Of a stretch of DNA of 63,216 bases, positions 1-8,397 are shown in pieces. A model generated the notes under the pieces. It worked only from the letters and a program-made list of their open reading frames with translations, did no database searches and was not told the origin of the DNA. The translations under genes were made by a program, and so were the position numbers. Origin of the DNA: an uncultured Acetobacteraceae bacterium (GTDB lineage: Bacteria; Pseudomonadota; Alphaproteobacteria; Acetobacterales; Acetobacteraceae); contig CALMVO010000108.1 in assembly GCA_937873205.1 (NCBI GenBank), positions 1 through 63,216 of the forward strand, written 5' to 3'. The first letter of the stretch is position 1. Every line of letters begins with the position of its first letter.

Positions 1-77
1 CATCCTCTAGCTTGTTGTTTTGACGAGCATCTTTATCCGATCGAACGGGTCCGTTTGATCGGATAAAGATGCTCTAG
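1..77. repeat. Family A palindromic repeat, copy 1 (cut by window start)
   Basis: This is one complete hairpin, with arms around ATCCGATCGAACGG, plus the CATCCTCTAG end of a second hairpin that lies outside the window. It matches copies at 27542-27649 and 45327-45539. The outer CTAG (74-77) supplies the TAG stop codon of the minus-strand moaE gene. The hairpin could act as a transcription terminator for the moaE operon (inference). Confidence 0.85.
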
Positions 78-538
78 TCCCAGCGGCCAGCGGCGTCCTC
101 GTCCTCGTGGCGGGCCTCGACCCAGTCGTAGCTGCCGTCGGCATAGTCCTGGCGCTTCCAGAACGGGGCGCGGGTCTTCAGCCAATCGATCAGGAAGCCG
201 GTCGCGTCCAGGGCGGCGGCGCGATGCGCGGCCGCGGCCAGCACCAGCACGATCGGCTCGCCGATGCCGAGCGGGCCCACCCGATGCACGACGGTGCAGC
301 CAAGCAGGTCGAAGCGCCGCTCCGCCGCCTCGACGATGGCGGCGATCGCGCGCTCGGTCATGCCGGGGTAGTGCTCCAGCGTCAGCGTGCGGAGCGCCCG
401 ACCGCCGGCACCGGGATCGGCACGCACCACCCCCATGAAGCAGCCGAGGCCACCCACCCCGACACCGCACGACTCGGCCAGTGCTGCGAGCTCGGCGCCG
501 GCATCGAACGGGCCGGTCTGGATGCGGACGGTCGCCAT
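74..538 (-). CDS. moaE: Molybdopterin synthase catalytic subunit MoaE
   Basis: This is the large subunit of molybdopterin synthase, which with MoaD inserts the two dithiolene sulfurs into precursor Z to form molybdopterin in the cytoplasm. The 154-residue product matches the family in length and shows the core segments LTLEHYPGMTERAI, the VVHRVGPLGIGEPIV strand and a C-terminal TRAPFWK segment with the catalytic-region lysine. ATG at 538 is chosen over the TTG one codon upstream. It lies 13 bp after moaD, so the two are probably co-transcribed. Its TAG stop lies inside the terminal CTAG of a family A repeat. Confidence 0.95.
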   Translation of the reverse strand: MATVRIQTGPFDAGAELAALAESCGVGVGGLGCFMGVVRADPGAGGRALRTLTLEHYPGMTERAIAAIVEAAERRFDLLGCTVVHRVGPLGIGEPIVLVLAAAAHRAAALDATGFLIDWLKTRAPFWKRQDYADGSYDWVEARHEDEDAAGRWD

Positions 539-551
539 CAACCGTACGCCC

Positions 552-812
552 TCAGCCGCCGGTGACCGGCGGGAACAGCGCCACCTCGTCGCCGTCGGCG
601 ACGGCGGTGTCGGGGCGGGCGAATTCCTGGTTGACCGCGATTCGGATCGCCCTGCCCTCGCCGGCCAGCGCCGCCAGGGCGGGCTCCCGGCCGCGTAGCC
701 AGCCGAGCAGGGTCGCGACGTCGGTCACCTCTGGCGGCAGCTGGGTATCCTCCTCGGCACGGCCGATGCGGTCGCGCAGCCAGGCGAAATAGAGCAGCCG
801 CACCCGCGCCAT
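552..812 (-). CDS. moaD: Molybdopterin synthase sulfur carrier subunit MoaD
   Basis: This is the small ubiquitin-fold subunit of molybdopterin synthase. Its C-terminal glycine is activated by MoeB and thiocarboxylated to donate sulfur. The 86-residue protein ends FPPVTGG, the diagnostic double-glycine tail, and starts with the typical VRLLYFAWLRDRIG strand. It starts with ATG at 812, directly upstream of moaE, in a cluster that also contains mobB. Confidence 0.95.
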   Translation of the reverse strand: MARVRLLYFAWLRDRIGRAEEDTQLPPEVTDVATLLGWLRGREPALAALAGEGRAIRIAVNQEFARPDTAVADGDEVALFPPVTGG

Positions 813-829
813 GCGCCCCCCCGGGCCCG

Positions 830-1378
830 CTATTTCGGCGTACCCTTCACCGTCTTCACGCTGCCGTCCGGGCTGATGACGGTGCTGGTGCCGTCGCCGT
901 TCGGAATGATGATGTCGCCGCTGGAACCAGACGGCGGATGCTGCTTCTGGAAGCCGCGGGTGGGGTCGGGGACGCTGGCGGCGAGGCCGCCTCCCCCGCC
1001 GCCGGAAAAGCCCGAATCGTCGAGCGGCGCGCCGTTATGGATCGATTGCTGCTCGCCGACGCTCAGGCTGCCGCCGGACTTCAGCGTATTGGCCCCCCCG
1101 GCGGCGCCGCCCAGCCCGCCATCGAGTTCGCCGCCGCTCTTTGCCACGTCGCTCAGCGTCGGCAGCGGCTGCGGTGGCCCGGGCCAGACGTTGCCGGGCT
1201 CCGCAGCGATCGGCGCCGCTGCCGGGTCTTGCCCGCGCGAGCGGAGCAGGTTCTCGCTCGACCCGGTGATGGCGTTCGGGTTCTGTCCCGGCAGCGTCTC
1301 GGTATCCCCAAAGAAATGGCCGAGACCAGAGCAGCCGCTCAGCAGCAGTCCAACTCCCAGCAAACCCCAGCGCCGCAT
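830..1378 (-). CDS. Putative lipoprotein, glycine-rich
   Basis: This 182-residue protein has a lipoprotein signal peptide: MRRWGLLGVGLLLSGC, with the lipobox LSGC putting the acylated cysteine near residue 16. The mature part is rich in Gly, Pro, Ser and Asn, low in predicted structure, and ends in a strand-like segment around DIIIPNGDGTSTVI. ATG at 1378 is chosen because it begins the signal peptide and has a purine-rich AAGGGG stretch upstream; an in-frame start 12 codons earlier would spoil the signal. It lies between mobB and moaD in the same orientation. I do not recognise a function; outer-membrane anchoring is inferred. Confidence 0.75.
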   Translation of the reverse strand: MRRWGLLGVGLLLSGCSGLGHFFGDTETLPGQNPNAITGSSENLLRSRGQDPAAAPIAAEPGNVWPGPPQPLPTLSDVAKSGGELDGGLGGAAGGANTLKSGGSLSVGEQQSIHNGAPLDDSGFSGGGGGGLAASVPDPTRGFQKQHPPSGSSGDIIIPNGDGTSTVISPDGSVKTVKGTPK

Positions 1379-1439
1379 CTCGGTCCCCTTCGCGGCCGCA
1401 CAGGCCGCCCCCACGGCGAATGTGCCCTCAACCGGGCGC

Positions 1440-1976
1440 CTAGCTCAAGGGAGGCGACGGCGGAGGCGGCGGCAGCGCGGCAATCCAGACACAGATCGAC
1501 TCCGTATCGTCCAGCTCGAACCGCGGGCCGGGCCAGCCGGCGACCGGGTGGTCAGTGGCCAGCGCCGCGATCGCGGGATCGTCCAGATAGAGCGGCCGCT
1601 TGGCCGGAAGCCTCGCGAGCCCCGCCCGCACCACCTCCAGGCGTGGGCCGGGCACGTGGCCGAAACCCTCGACCAGAACCAGGTCGACCGGCGCCATGCG
1701 CGCCAGCAGCGGCGCCAATTGCAGGACCCCCTCGGGCGAGGAACCGGACGTCTCGCGCAGCAGCGCCCAGCGCCGTCCGGAGACCAGCAGCACCTCCTCC
1801 GCGCCGGCGTCGCGGTGGCGGCGGCTGTCCTTGCCGGGCCGGTCGAGGTCGACCTCGTGGTGGCTGTGCTTGACCGTCGAGACGCGCAGGCCGCGGTCGC
1901 GCAGACGGGGCAGCAGCCGCTCGATCAGAGTGGTCTTGCCGCCGCCGGAGCGTCCGACGATGCCGAGCACCCGCAT
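1440..1976 (-). CDS. mobB: Molybdopterin-guanine dinucleotide biosynthesis adaptor MobB
   Basis: MobB is a GTP-binding accessory protein for MGD cofactor formation with MobA. The 178-residue product begins with a P-loop, GIVGRSGGGKTTLIERL (residues 5-21), followed by VSTVKHSHHEVDLDRPGKDS, both typical of MobB, and LVLVEGFGH in the middle. ATG at 1976 is chosen because it places the P-loop at the normal N-terminal position. The tail is an unusual Pro-rich stretch (PPPPPSPPLS). It lies 20 bp after pgsA and upstream of moaD/moaE, which supports the molybdenum cofactor role. Confidence 0.93.
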   Translation of the reverse strand: MRVLGIVGRSGGGKTTLIERLLPRLRDRGLRVSTVKHSHHEVDLDRPGKDSRRHRDAGAEEVLLVSGRRWALLRETSGSSPEGVLQLAPLLARMAPVDLVLVEGFGHVPGPRLEVVRAGLARLPAKRPLYLDDPAIAALATDHPVAGWPGPRFELDDTESICVWIAALPPPPPSPPLS

Positions 1977-1996
1977 GCACGGCGCCGCCGCGGCGC

Positions 1997-2587
1997 TCAG
2001 CCGGTGCGGCCGGATGCGGTCGGCGCCACGTGCCGCAGGCCGGTGACCAGGTAGTCCCAGCCGGTGACCAGCGTCAGCAGCGCCGCCAGCCAGAGCATCA
2101 GCGCGCCGATGGCGCCCACCGGCAGCAGGCCGAGCCCGACCAGCCGCGCCGTGCTGTCGCCGGCCAGAAGCACGCCCAGCGCCCCCATCTGGAACCCGGT
2201 CTTCCACTTGGCCGGCCGGGTGACCGGGAGGCTGACACGGCGGCCGGCCAGGTGCTCGCGCAGCCCGCTCACCAGGATCTCGCGCAGCAGGATGACGATG
2301 GCCGGATACAGGCTCCAGAGCGGCAGCCGGTGGAAGGCGGCCAGCACCATCAGCGAGGCGCCGATCAGCAGCTTGTCGGCGATCGGGTCGAGCATGCGGC
2401 CGAGATCGGAGAACTGCCGGCGGGAGCGCGCGATGCGGCCGTCGAGATAATCGGTGATGCCGGCGGCGATGAACAGCAGACAGGCCAGCAGGTCGGCGGC
2501 TGGGCGATGCACCGCCACCAGCGCCACCAGCACCGGGATAGCGGCGATCCGGGACAGGGTGAGCAGGTTCGGCAGGTCGGTCAGCAT
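1997..2587 (-). CDS. pgsA: CDP-diacylglycerol-glycerol-3-phosphate 3-phosphatidyltransferase
   Basis: PgsA makes phosphatidylglycerol phosphate, the committed step to phosphatidylglycerol and cardiolipin, in the inner membrane. The 196-residue protein carries the complete CDP-alcohol phosphotransferase signature DG-x2-AR-x8-G-x3-D-x3-D (DGRIAR ... G...D...D near residues 50-75) and several hydrophobic helices. ATG at 2587 gives the standard LPNLLTLSRI N-terminus; a TTG seven codons earlier is possible but unlikely. It lies 69 bp after uvrC; the uvrC-pgsA-mobB-moaD order is common in Alphaproteobacteria. Confidence 0.95.
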   Translation of the reverse strand: MLTDLPNLLTLSRIAAIPVLVALVAVHRPAADLLACLLFIAAGITDYLDGRIARSRRQFSDLGRMLDPIADKLLIGASLMVLAAFHRLPLWSLYPAIVILLREILVSGLREHLAGRRVSLPVTRPAKWKTGFQMGALGVLLAGDSTARLVGLGLLPVGAIGALMLWLAALLTLVTGWDYLVTGLRHVAPTASGRTG

Positions 2588-2656
2588 CGGGAGTGTCCGT
2601 TTCCGCAAGGCGCAGTCTAGCCCGGCTTGCGGCCGGCTGATACCGAGCGCGTCCCC

Positions 2657-4609
2657 TCAGCCGGGGTTCCAGCCCGGGTGGAAGTGGCCATAGACCGACC
2701 GGGCGGTCTCGCGGCTGATGCCGGGCGCGTTCTCGAGATCGACCAGTCCGGCCTGCTTCACGCCGCGCGCCGAGCCAAAATGGTTCAGCAGCGCCCGCTT
2801 GCGGGCGGCGCCGATGCCCGGGATCTCGTCCAGCTCGCTCTGCACCAGCGCCTTGGAACGGCCGGCGCGATGGGTGGTGATGGCGAACCGGTGCGCCTCG
2901 TCGCGCAGGCGCTGCAGGTAGTACAGCACCGGGTCGCGCGGCGGCAGCTGGAACGGCGGGGCGTCGCCGGTGTGGAACCATTCGCGGCCGGCATCGCGGT
3001 CGGGGCCCTTGGCGATGGCGACCAGCTTCACGTCGGTGACGCCGAGATCGTCCAGCACCTGCCGCACGGCCGAATACTGGCCGAGGCCGCCATCGATCAG
3101 CAGCAGGTCGGGCCAATCCGGACGCGCCGGCGGCGACCCGCTCTCATCCTGCGCGGCCGCCTGCTCGCGGAGCGAGCGGCCGAAGCGGCGCTCCAGCATC
3201 TCGCGCATCATCGCGAAATCGTCGCCCGGCGCGATCGGACCGCGGATGCCGTACTTGCGGTAGGCCTGCTTGGTGAAGCCCTCCGGGCCGGCGACCACCA
3301 TCACGCCATAGGCGTTGGTGCCCATGATGTGGCTGTTGTCGTAGGTCTCGATCCGCTCCGGCGGACCCGCCAGGCCGAACAGGGTGGCGACGCCCTCCAG
3401 CAGCTTGGCCTGGCCGGCGCCCTCGGCCAGCCGGCGCTCCAGCGCCTCGCGGGCGTTGGTGGCGGCGTGCTCGACCACCGCCCGCTTCTCGCCGCGCACC
3501 GGCACCGCGAGCTCGACCTTGCGGTCGGCCTTCAGCGCCAAGGCTTCGGCGATCAGCTCCGGCTCGGCCACCGCCGCGTTCAGCAGCAGCAGCGGCGGCG
3601 GCGGCTTGTCGTCGTAGAACTGGGCGATGAACGCGGACAGGATCTCCGCCGCCTCCTCGCCGCGCGTATTGGCGGGGAAGAAGGCGCGGTTGCCGTTGTT
3701 GCGGCCGCCGCGGATGAAGAACACCTGCACGCAGGCCTGACCGGCGGCCAGGTGGATGGCGATGATGTCGGCATCCTCGATGCTGGCCGGGTTGATGACG
3801 CCGGTGCCCTGCACGTGGGTGAGGCCGCGGATACGGTCGCGCAGCGCCGCCGCGCGCTCGAATTCCATGGCCTCGGAGGCCTGCTCCATCTCGCCCGCCA
3901 GCGCCGCCTGCACCGAGCCCGCCTTGCCGGACAGGAACGCGCGCGCCTGCCCCACCAGCCGGTCGTAACCGGGCTTGTCGATGCGGTCGACGCAAGGGGC
4001 CGAGCAGCGCTTGATCTGGTGCAGCAGGCAGGGCCGGGTGCGGGTGGTGAACACGCTGTCGGAGCAGGAGCGCAGCAGGAACACGCGCTGCATGGCGGTC
4101 ACGGTCTGGTTGACCGCCCAGGCCGAGGCGAACGGCCCCCAGAAGCTGGCGCCCTTGCCGGGCTTGCCGCGGTGCTTGGTGATCTGCGGAAAGGCGTGGC
4201 CATCGGTCAGCATCAGCCACGGGTAGCTCTTGTCGTCGCGCAGCAGGATGTTGAAGCGCGGCTTCAGCCGCTTGATGAGGTTGGCCTCGAGCAGCAGCGC
4301 CTCGGCCTCGGTGTGGGTGGTGACGATCTCCATCGAGACCGTGTCGTTCACCATGCGGCGCAGCCGCTCGGGCAGCCGTCCGACCTGGGTGTAGGAGTAG
4401 ACCCGCTTCTTCAGGCTGCGCGCCTTGCCCACATAGAGCGCCTCGCCCCTGGCATCGAGCATGCGGTAGACGCCGGGCGAGAGCGGCATGGTCAGCAACG
4501 CGCGCTCGATCGCCGCCACGCCAGCGTGCGGGCGGCTAAACTCGACCGGTTCGGCCGGGGCGACGTCCGACGGCGCTGCGGGCGGGAGGGTGGTGTCGGT
4601 CTCCGTCAT
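2657..4609 (-). CDS. uvrC: UvrABC system protein C (excinuclease subunit)
   Basis: UvrC makes the dual incisions in nucleotide excision repair. The 650-residue product has, in order: a GIY-YIG nuclease domain ([20 protein letters not shown], about residues 45-65), a Cys-rich insert ([14 protein letters not shown]), a UVR domain (about 215-250) that contacts UvrB, an RNase H-like nuclease domain ([19 protein letters not shown]) and C-terminal helix-hairpin-helix motifs ([13 protein letters not shown] and APGISRETA). It is the first gene of the minus-strand run toward moaE, and an AT-richer intergenic region lies upstream. Confidence 0.97.
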   Translation of the reverse strand: MTETDTTLPPAAPSDVAPAEPVEFSRPHAGVAAIERALLTMPLSPGVYRMLDARGEALYVGKARSLKKRVYSYTQVGRLPERLRRMVNDTVSMEIVTTHTEAEALLLEANLIKRLKPRFNILLRDDKSYPWLMLTDGHAFPQITKHRGKPGKGASFWGPFASAWAVNQTVTAMQRVFLLRSCSDSVFTTRTRPCLLHQIKRCSAPCVDRIDKPGYDRLVGQARAFLSGKAGSVQAALAGEMEQASEAMEFERAAALRDRIRGLTHVQGTGVINPASIEDADIIAIHLAAGQACVQVFFIRGGRNNGNRAFFPANTRGEEAAEILSAFIAQFYDDKPPPPLLLLNAAVAEPELIAEALALKADRKVELAVPVRGEKRAVVEHAATNAREALERRLAEGAGQAKLLEGVATLFGLAGPPERIETYDNSHIMGTNAYGVMVVAGPEGFTKQAYRKYGIRGPIAPGDDFAMMREMLERRFGRSLREQAAAQDESGSPPARPDWPDLLLIDGGLGQYSAVRQVLDDLGVTDVKLVAIAKGPDRDAGREWFHTGDAPPFQLPPRDPVLYYLQRLRDEAHRFAITTHRAGRSKALVQSELDEIPGIGAARKRALLNHFGSARGVKQAGLVDLENAPGISRETARSVYGHFHPGWNPG

Positions 4610-5010
4610 CGAGCGTCATCTAGTGCCTGCCGCGGCGCTTGCGTAGCCACGACCGGGCGAGAACGGCCAAGGCGGATCGGACGTGTCGTGTTTCGGCTTC
4701 TCCACCGCGACTGTGGATAACTCTGTGGGCGAGGTGCCGGCAGATGCCGCTGAAGCGCGGAACGTCGCGGCTTCTTTCGGTTTGCCTAGATTGTAGGCAT
4801 GACAGTCTAAGTAGTTGATCTTACTGCAATCAGTGAAATCGGGACCGTCACGAGTTTAACATAATCGGGCATTTCGTTGGAAAGATTGCGAGTCAATGGC
4901 TGGGCGTGGACAAATCCCGAAGTGGCGTGTCTGTGACCAGGTTCCAGCGGTCCCGCTTTGTTCAAGTTGACACGCGTCGCATGCGTGCCGACGGAGTCGC
5001 GGGCATCTCG
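4610..5010. other. Intergenic region upstream of uvrC, AT-richer
   Basis: No convincing gene is present. The part from about 4780 to 4880 is clearly more AT-rich than its surroundings and probably holds the uvrC promoter, though no single -35/-10 pair stands out. A small perfect inverted repeat, GCCTA-GATTG-TAGGC, lies at 4784-4798. The open frame on the plus strand past 4906 only mirrors the dipeptidase gene. Confidence 0.5.
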
Positions 5011-6030
5011 TCAGGCGGAGGCGACCGCCTCTGCCAGCCGCATCAGGCGCAGGAAATTGCCGCTCCAGAAGCCGGCGATCTCCTGCGCGCCGTAGCCGCG
5101 GCGTACCAGCTCCGCCGTCACGGCCGGGGTCTCGGCGGCGTTGCTCCAGCCGGCGATGGCGCCGCCGCCATCGAAGTCGGAGCTGATGCCGACATGGGTG
5201 GGGCCGATCCGGCGCACCACGTAGTCGATATGATCCACCAGGTCGCCGACGCCCACCTCCGGGCTCGGCACCTGCTCGCGGCGCGTGCGCAGGAACCCCG
5301 GCATCGCGGTCACCTGGATCACGCCGCCGGTGTCGCGCAGCGCGTCGAGCTGATCGTCGTCAAGGTTGCGGCGATGATCGCACAAGGTCCGGACGGACGA
5401 GTGCGTCGCCACAACCGGGGTGGCGGACAGCTGCGCCGCCTGCAGCATGGCGGCGCGCGACAGGTGCGAGACGTCGACCAGCATGCCGACCCGGTTCATC
5501 TCCGCCACCGCCTCGCGTCCCAGCGGACTCAGCCCGCCGTGGCGGATCTCGCCGTCGCCCAGGTCGCGGCGCGGGATGGCGCTGTCGGCGATTAGGTTGT
5601 GGCCGTTGTGCGTGAGCGTCACGTAGCAGGCGCCCTTGGCGCGATACCGGGCGATCACCGACAGGTCGTCGCCCAAGGCATAGGCGTTCTCGATCGCCGG
5701 CACGATGGCGATGGCGCCCTCCGCATGCGCCTGCTCGATCGCATCCGCCGTGGTGCAGAGCCGGGTCAGGATGCCGTCGCGGGGCTCGCCCATGGCGGCG
5801 ATGCGGTCCAGCATGGCGAACGCGCGCGCGCTGGCCTCGGCGTGACCCACGGCATCGAGCCGGCCCTGCGGCACGTAGGCTGCGAAGCAGCCGGCACCCA
5901 GCCCGCCGGCGCGCATCTTCGGCAGGTCGACGCGGCGGTTCGGGCTCTCCCGGAACGGATCGTCGCCGTCGGGCCAGGGGATGTCGATGTGGCTGTCGAG
6001 GGTGAGCAGACTGGCGTGCAGGTCGGTCAT
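5011..6030 (-). CDS. Membrane dipeptidase (peptidase family M19)
   Basis: This is a zinc-dependent dipeptidase of the renal dipeptidase family, which cleaves dipeptides including some with D-residues. The 339-residue product shows the metal-site elements: HIDIPW near the N-terminus (residues 13-18), the glutamate in VPAIENAYAL, LVDVSHLS, THSSVR and GISSDFDGG near the C-terminus. ATG at 6030 is chosen over a start 12 codons upstream because MTDLHASLLTLDSHID is the usual family N-terminus. No signal peptide is visible, so it is probably cytoplasmic. It is divergent from exonuclease III with an 83-bp gap. Confidence 0.9.
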   Translation of the reverse strand: MTDLHASLLTLDSHIDIPWPDGDDPFRESPNRRVDLPKMRAGGLGAGCFAAYVPQGRLDAVGHAEASARAFAMLDRIAAMGEPRDGILTRLCTTADAIEQAHAEGAIAIVPAIENAYALGDDLSVIARYRAKGACYVTLTHNGHNLIADSAIPRRDLGDGEIRHGGLSPLGREAVAEMNRVGMLVDVSHLSRAAMLQAAQLSATPVVATHSSVRTLCDHRRNLDDDQLDALRDTGGVIQVTAMPGFLRTRREQVPSPEVGVGDLVDHIDYVVRRIGPTHVGISSDFDGGGAIAGWSNAAETPAVTAELVRRGYGAQEIAGFWSGNFLRLMRLAEAVASA

Positions 6031-6113
6031 GCGCCCACGCAAAGCGCAGCCGCGGGGCTTTGGCAAGCGATCCGCCCTCCCGCCCGCGGCCGCCCGGGTG
6101 CTAGACCGCCGCC

Positions 6114-6911
6114 ATGCGGATCGTAACCTGGAACATCAACTCGCTGCGGCTGCGCCTCGGCCTGCTCGAACGGTTGGTGGCCGAGCTGTCGCCTGACGTG
6201 ATCTGCCTGCAGGAGACCAAGGTCCCGGACGAGCTGTTCCCCGAGGACGTGCCGGCCCGGCTCGGCTATCCGCATCACCTCCGCCGCGGCATGAAGTCCT
6301 ATAACGGGGTGGCGATCCTCTCGCGGCTGCCGATGACGCCGGACGACAGCGCGCCAGACTGGTGCCTCCGGGACGACCGCCGGCACATCTGCGGCATCGT
6401 CGAGACGCCGGGCGGCCCGATCGCCCTGCACGACTTCTACGTGCCGGCCGGCGGCGACATTCCCGACCCGGCGCTGAACCCGAAATACGCGCACAAGCTG
6501 GCCTTCGTGGACGAGGTGACGCGGCACTTCGCTGCGGCGCCGCCGCGGCGCTGCGTGCTGGTCGGCGACCTCAACATCGCCCCCCTGGAGCACGACGTCT
6601 GGAGCCACGCGCGGCTGTTGGGGGTGGTCAGCCATACCCCGCCCGAGGTCAAGCGCATGCGGGCCTGGCTGGCGACCGGCTTCGTCGACGCGATGCGCCA
6701 TTTCGTACCGGCGGACCGCAAACTCTACAGCTGGTGGTCGTATCGCAACCGGGACTGGCGGGCATCCAACCGTGGCCGGCGACTCGACCATGTCTGGGTC
6801 ACGCCCGACCTGGTGCCGGCGTTGCGCGATTTCATCGTGCTGGAGCGGGCCCGCGACTGGACCCGGCCCTCCGACCACGTGCCGGTCGCGATCGACCTCG
6901 ACGTGTCGTGA
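6114..6911 (+). CDS. xth: Exodeoxyribonuclease III
   Basis: This AP endonuclease / 3'-5' exonuclease acts in base excision repair. The 265-residue protein matches the family length and has WNINSLRLR, the metal-binding glutamate in ICLQETK, LVGDLNIAP and the C-terminal SDHVPVAIDL with the catalytic histidine. ATG at 6114 directly begins MRIVTWNINS. It converges on the response regulator gene with only 3 bp between the two stop codons, so no separate terminator is possible between them. Confidence 0.96.
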   Translation: MRIVTWNINSLRLRLGLLERLVAELSPDVICLQETKVPDELFPEDVPARLGYPHHLRRGMKSYNGVAILSRLPMTPDDSAPDWCLRDDRRHICGIVETPGGPIALHDFYVPAGGDIPDPALNPKYAHKLAFVDEVTRHFAAAPPRRCVLVGDLNIAPLEHDVWSHARLLGVVSHTPPEVKRMRAWLATGFVDAMRHFVPADRKLYSWWSYRNRDWRASNRGRRLDHVWVTPDLVPALRDFIVLERARDWTRPSDHVPVAIDLDVS

Positions 6912-6914
6912 AGA

Positions 6915-7628
6915 TCAGGCGGCGATGCCACCCTCCGGGTCTAGGCGATAACCGCCGCCCTCGGTGACCAGCAGGCAGGCGTTCGTGGGATCGGGCTCGA
7001 TCTTCTGCCGCAGCCGGTAGATGTGGGTCTCGAGCGTATGGGTGGTGACGGCGGCGTTGTAGCCCCAGACCTCGTTCAGCAGCACTTGCCGGGCTACCGG
7101 CCGGGTTCCGGCGCGATACAGGAACTTCAGGATCGCCGCCTCCTTCTCGGTGAGGCGGATGCGCCGGTTGCGGGCCACCTCCTGCAGCAGCTTGGCGGAG
7201 GGTCGGAACGTGTAGGGACCAATGGTGAAGACGGCATCCTCACTGTTCTCGAAGATGCGCATCTGCGCCCGCAGCCGTGCCAGAAGCTCCGCGATGCGGA
7301 ACGGCTTGGCCACGTAGTCGTTGGCGCCGGCGTCGAGCCCGCGTACGACATCGGCTTCCTCGTCGGAGCCGGTCAGCATGATGATCGGCATGCGGCGGCC
7401 CTGGCGGCGCTGCTCGGCACAGAAGTCGCGGCCGTCGCCGTCGGGCAGGGACACGTCCAGGATCAGCGCATCGTAGCGCGCGGACGGTTCGCCCAACCGG
7501 CTGCCGGCCTGGGCAATCGATTCCGCTTGCTCAACGATAAATTCGCCTTCCAGCTGAAGCTGTTCGACCAGCGCCTCGCGGAGCGCCTGATCATCGTCCA
7601 CGACAAGAATGGGGCGCTCACCCGCCAT
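6915..7628 (-). CDS. OmpR-family response regulator (orphan)
   Basis: This is a two-component DNA-binding regulator of 237 residues. An N-terminal receiver domain has the acidic pocket VVDDD, the phospho-acceptor Asp in LILDVSLPDGDG, TGSDEE and the lysine in VAKPF. A C-terminal winged helix follows (RLTEKEAAILKFLYRA, THTLETHIYRLRQKIE). ATG at 7628 is preceded by a good AGAGG ribosome site. No histidine kinase gene is adjacent, so its partner is elsewhere. It is transcribed divergently from an L,D-transpeptidase gene (174-bp gap), so control of cell-wall cross-linking is possible but not shown. Confidence 0.93.
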   Translation of the reverse strand: MAGERPILVVDDDQALREALVEQLQLEGEFIVEQAESIAQAGSRLGEPSARYDALILDVSLPDGDGRDFCAEQRRQGRRMPIIMLTGSDEEADVVRGLDAGANDYVAKPFRIAELLARLRAQMRIFENSEDAVFTIGPYTFRPSAKLLQEVARNRRIRLTEKEAAILKFLYRAGTRPVARQVLLNEVWGYNAAVTTHTLETHIYRLRQKIEPDPTNACLLVTEGGGYRLDPEGGIAA

Positions 7629-7802
7629 CGAAACCTCTTTCACGAACGGACCTGCCGCCAGCGAGACAGCGAATCGCACGAGCCCGACCGAATGGCCGGC
7701 TTCGCCAACGATATCACAACGCGGTGACGCGGCCCCGGACACAATCGATGTCATAACAGACACTACAACAATCCGTGACTTCGCCATCAGGATTCCCGAG
7801 CC

Positions 7803-8306
7803 ATGACGGTCGCCCACATCGTCGACATCCCGCTTCGGCCGAGCCTCCGCATCGGCGGGCTGCTGGTTCCGGCCGTCATCGGCGCCGGCGGCATTCGCGC
7901 CGACAAGCAGGAGGGCGACCACGCGACCCCGACGGGGCTGCTGATGCTGCGCCGCGTGCTCTACCGGGCGGACCGCGGACCGGCCCCCTCGTGCGCGGTG
8001 CCGCGCGAGGCGCTGGCGCCCGACGACGGCTGGTGCGACGACGCCGGCCACCCGGACTACAACAGGCTGGTCCGGCTGCCGCACCCGGCGCGCCACGAGC
8101 GTCTGTGGCGGGAGGACGGCCTCTACGACATCATCGGCGTGCTTGGCTGGAACGACGACCCGGTCCTGCCCGGCCGCGGCTCGGCGATCTTCCTGCATAC
8201 GGCATGCCCGGACGGACGGCCAACCGAGGGTTGCATCGCGCTCGCGCCGGACGCGCTGCGCCAGGTGTTGGCGGCCGGGCTGACGGCGATCGGCGTGCCC
8301 GGTTGA
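7803..8306 (+). CDS. L,D-transpeptidase catalytic domain (YkuD) protein
   Basis: This enzyme family makes 3-3 cross-links in peptidoglycan or attaches proteins to it through a catalytic cysteine. The 167-residue protein is essentially one YkuD domain with the active-site block FLHTACPDGRPTEGCIAL, where His and the Cys in TEGC are the catalytic pair. The fold also shows DHATPTGLLML. No signal peptide is visible at the ATG chosen (7803), as in other single-domain members. It is divergent from the OmpR-type regulator and converges on an exported hydrolase. Confidence 0.88.
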   Translation: MTVAHIVDIPLRPSLRIGGLLVPAVIGAGGIRADKQEGDHATPTGLLMLRRVLYRADRGPAPSCAVPREALAPDDGWCDDAGHPDYNRLVRLPHPARHERLWREDGLYDIIGVLGWNDDPVLPGRGSAIFLHTACPDGRPTEGCIALAPDALRQVLAAGLTAIGVPG

Positions 8307-8397
8307 GCCCCGGGGCAGGCGTCGGACCGCGGCGCCGCGCAGCCCATGCCCTTCCCAAGCAGCCTCGCAGCCGCCGTGGCCGTGGATGCCCCGGACA

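Noticed and set aside
2627-4720. Plus-strand open frame of 697 codons opposite uvrC
   Set aside because: Its product is rich in Arg, Gln, His and Gly with no motif, and the other strand carries an intact uvrC. It is a mirror frame caused by high GC at third codon positions.
4960-4995. TTGACA-like sequence at 4968 as a promoter
   Set aside because: It reads rightward into the 3' end of a minus-strand gene and has no -10 partner at a proper distance.
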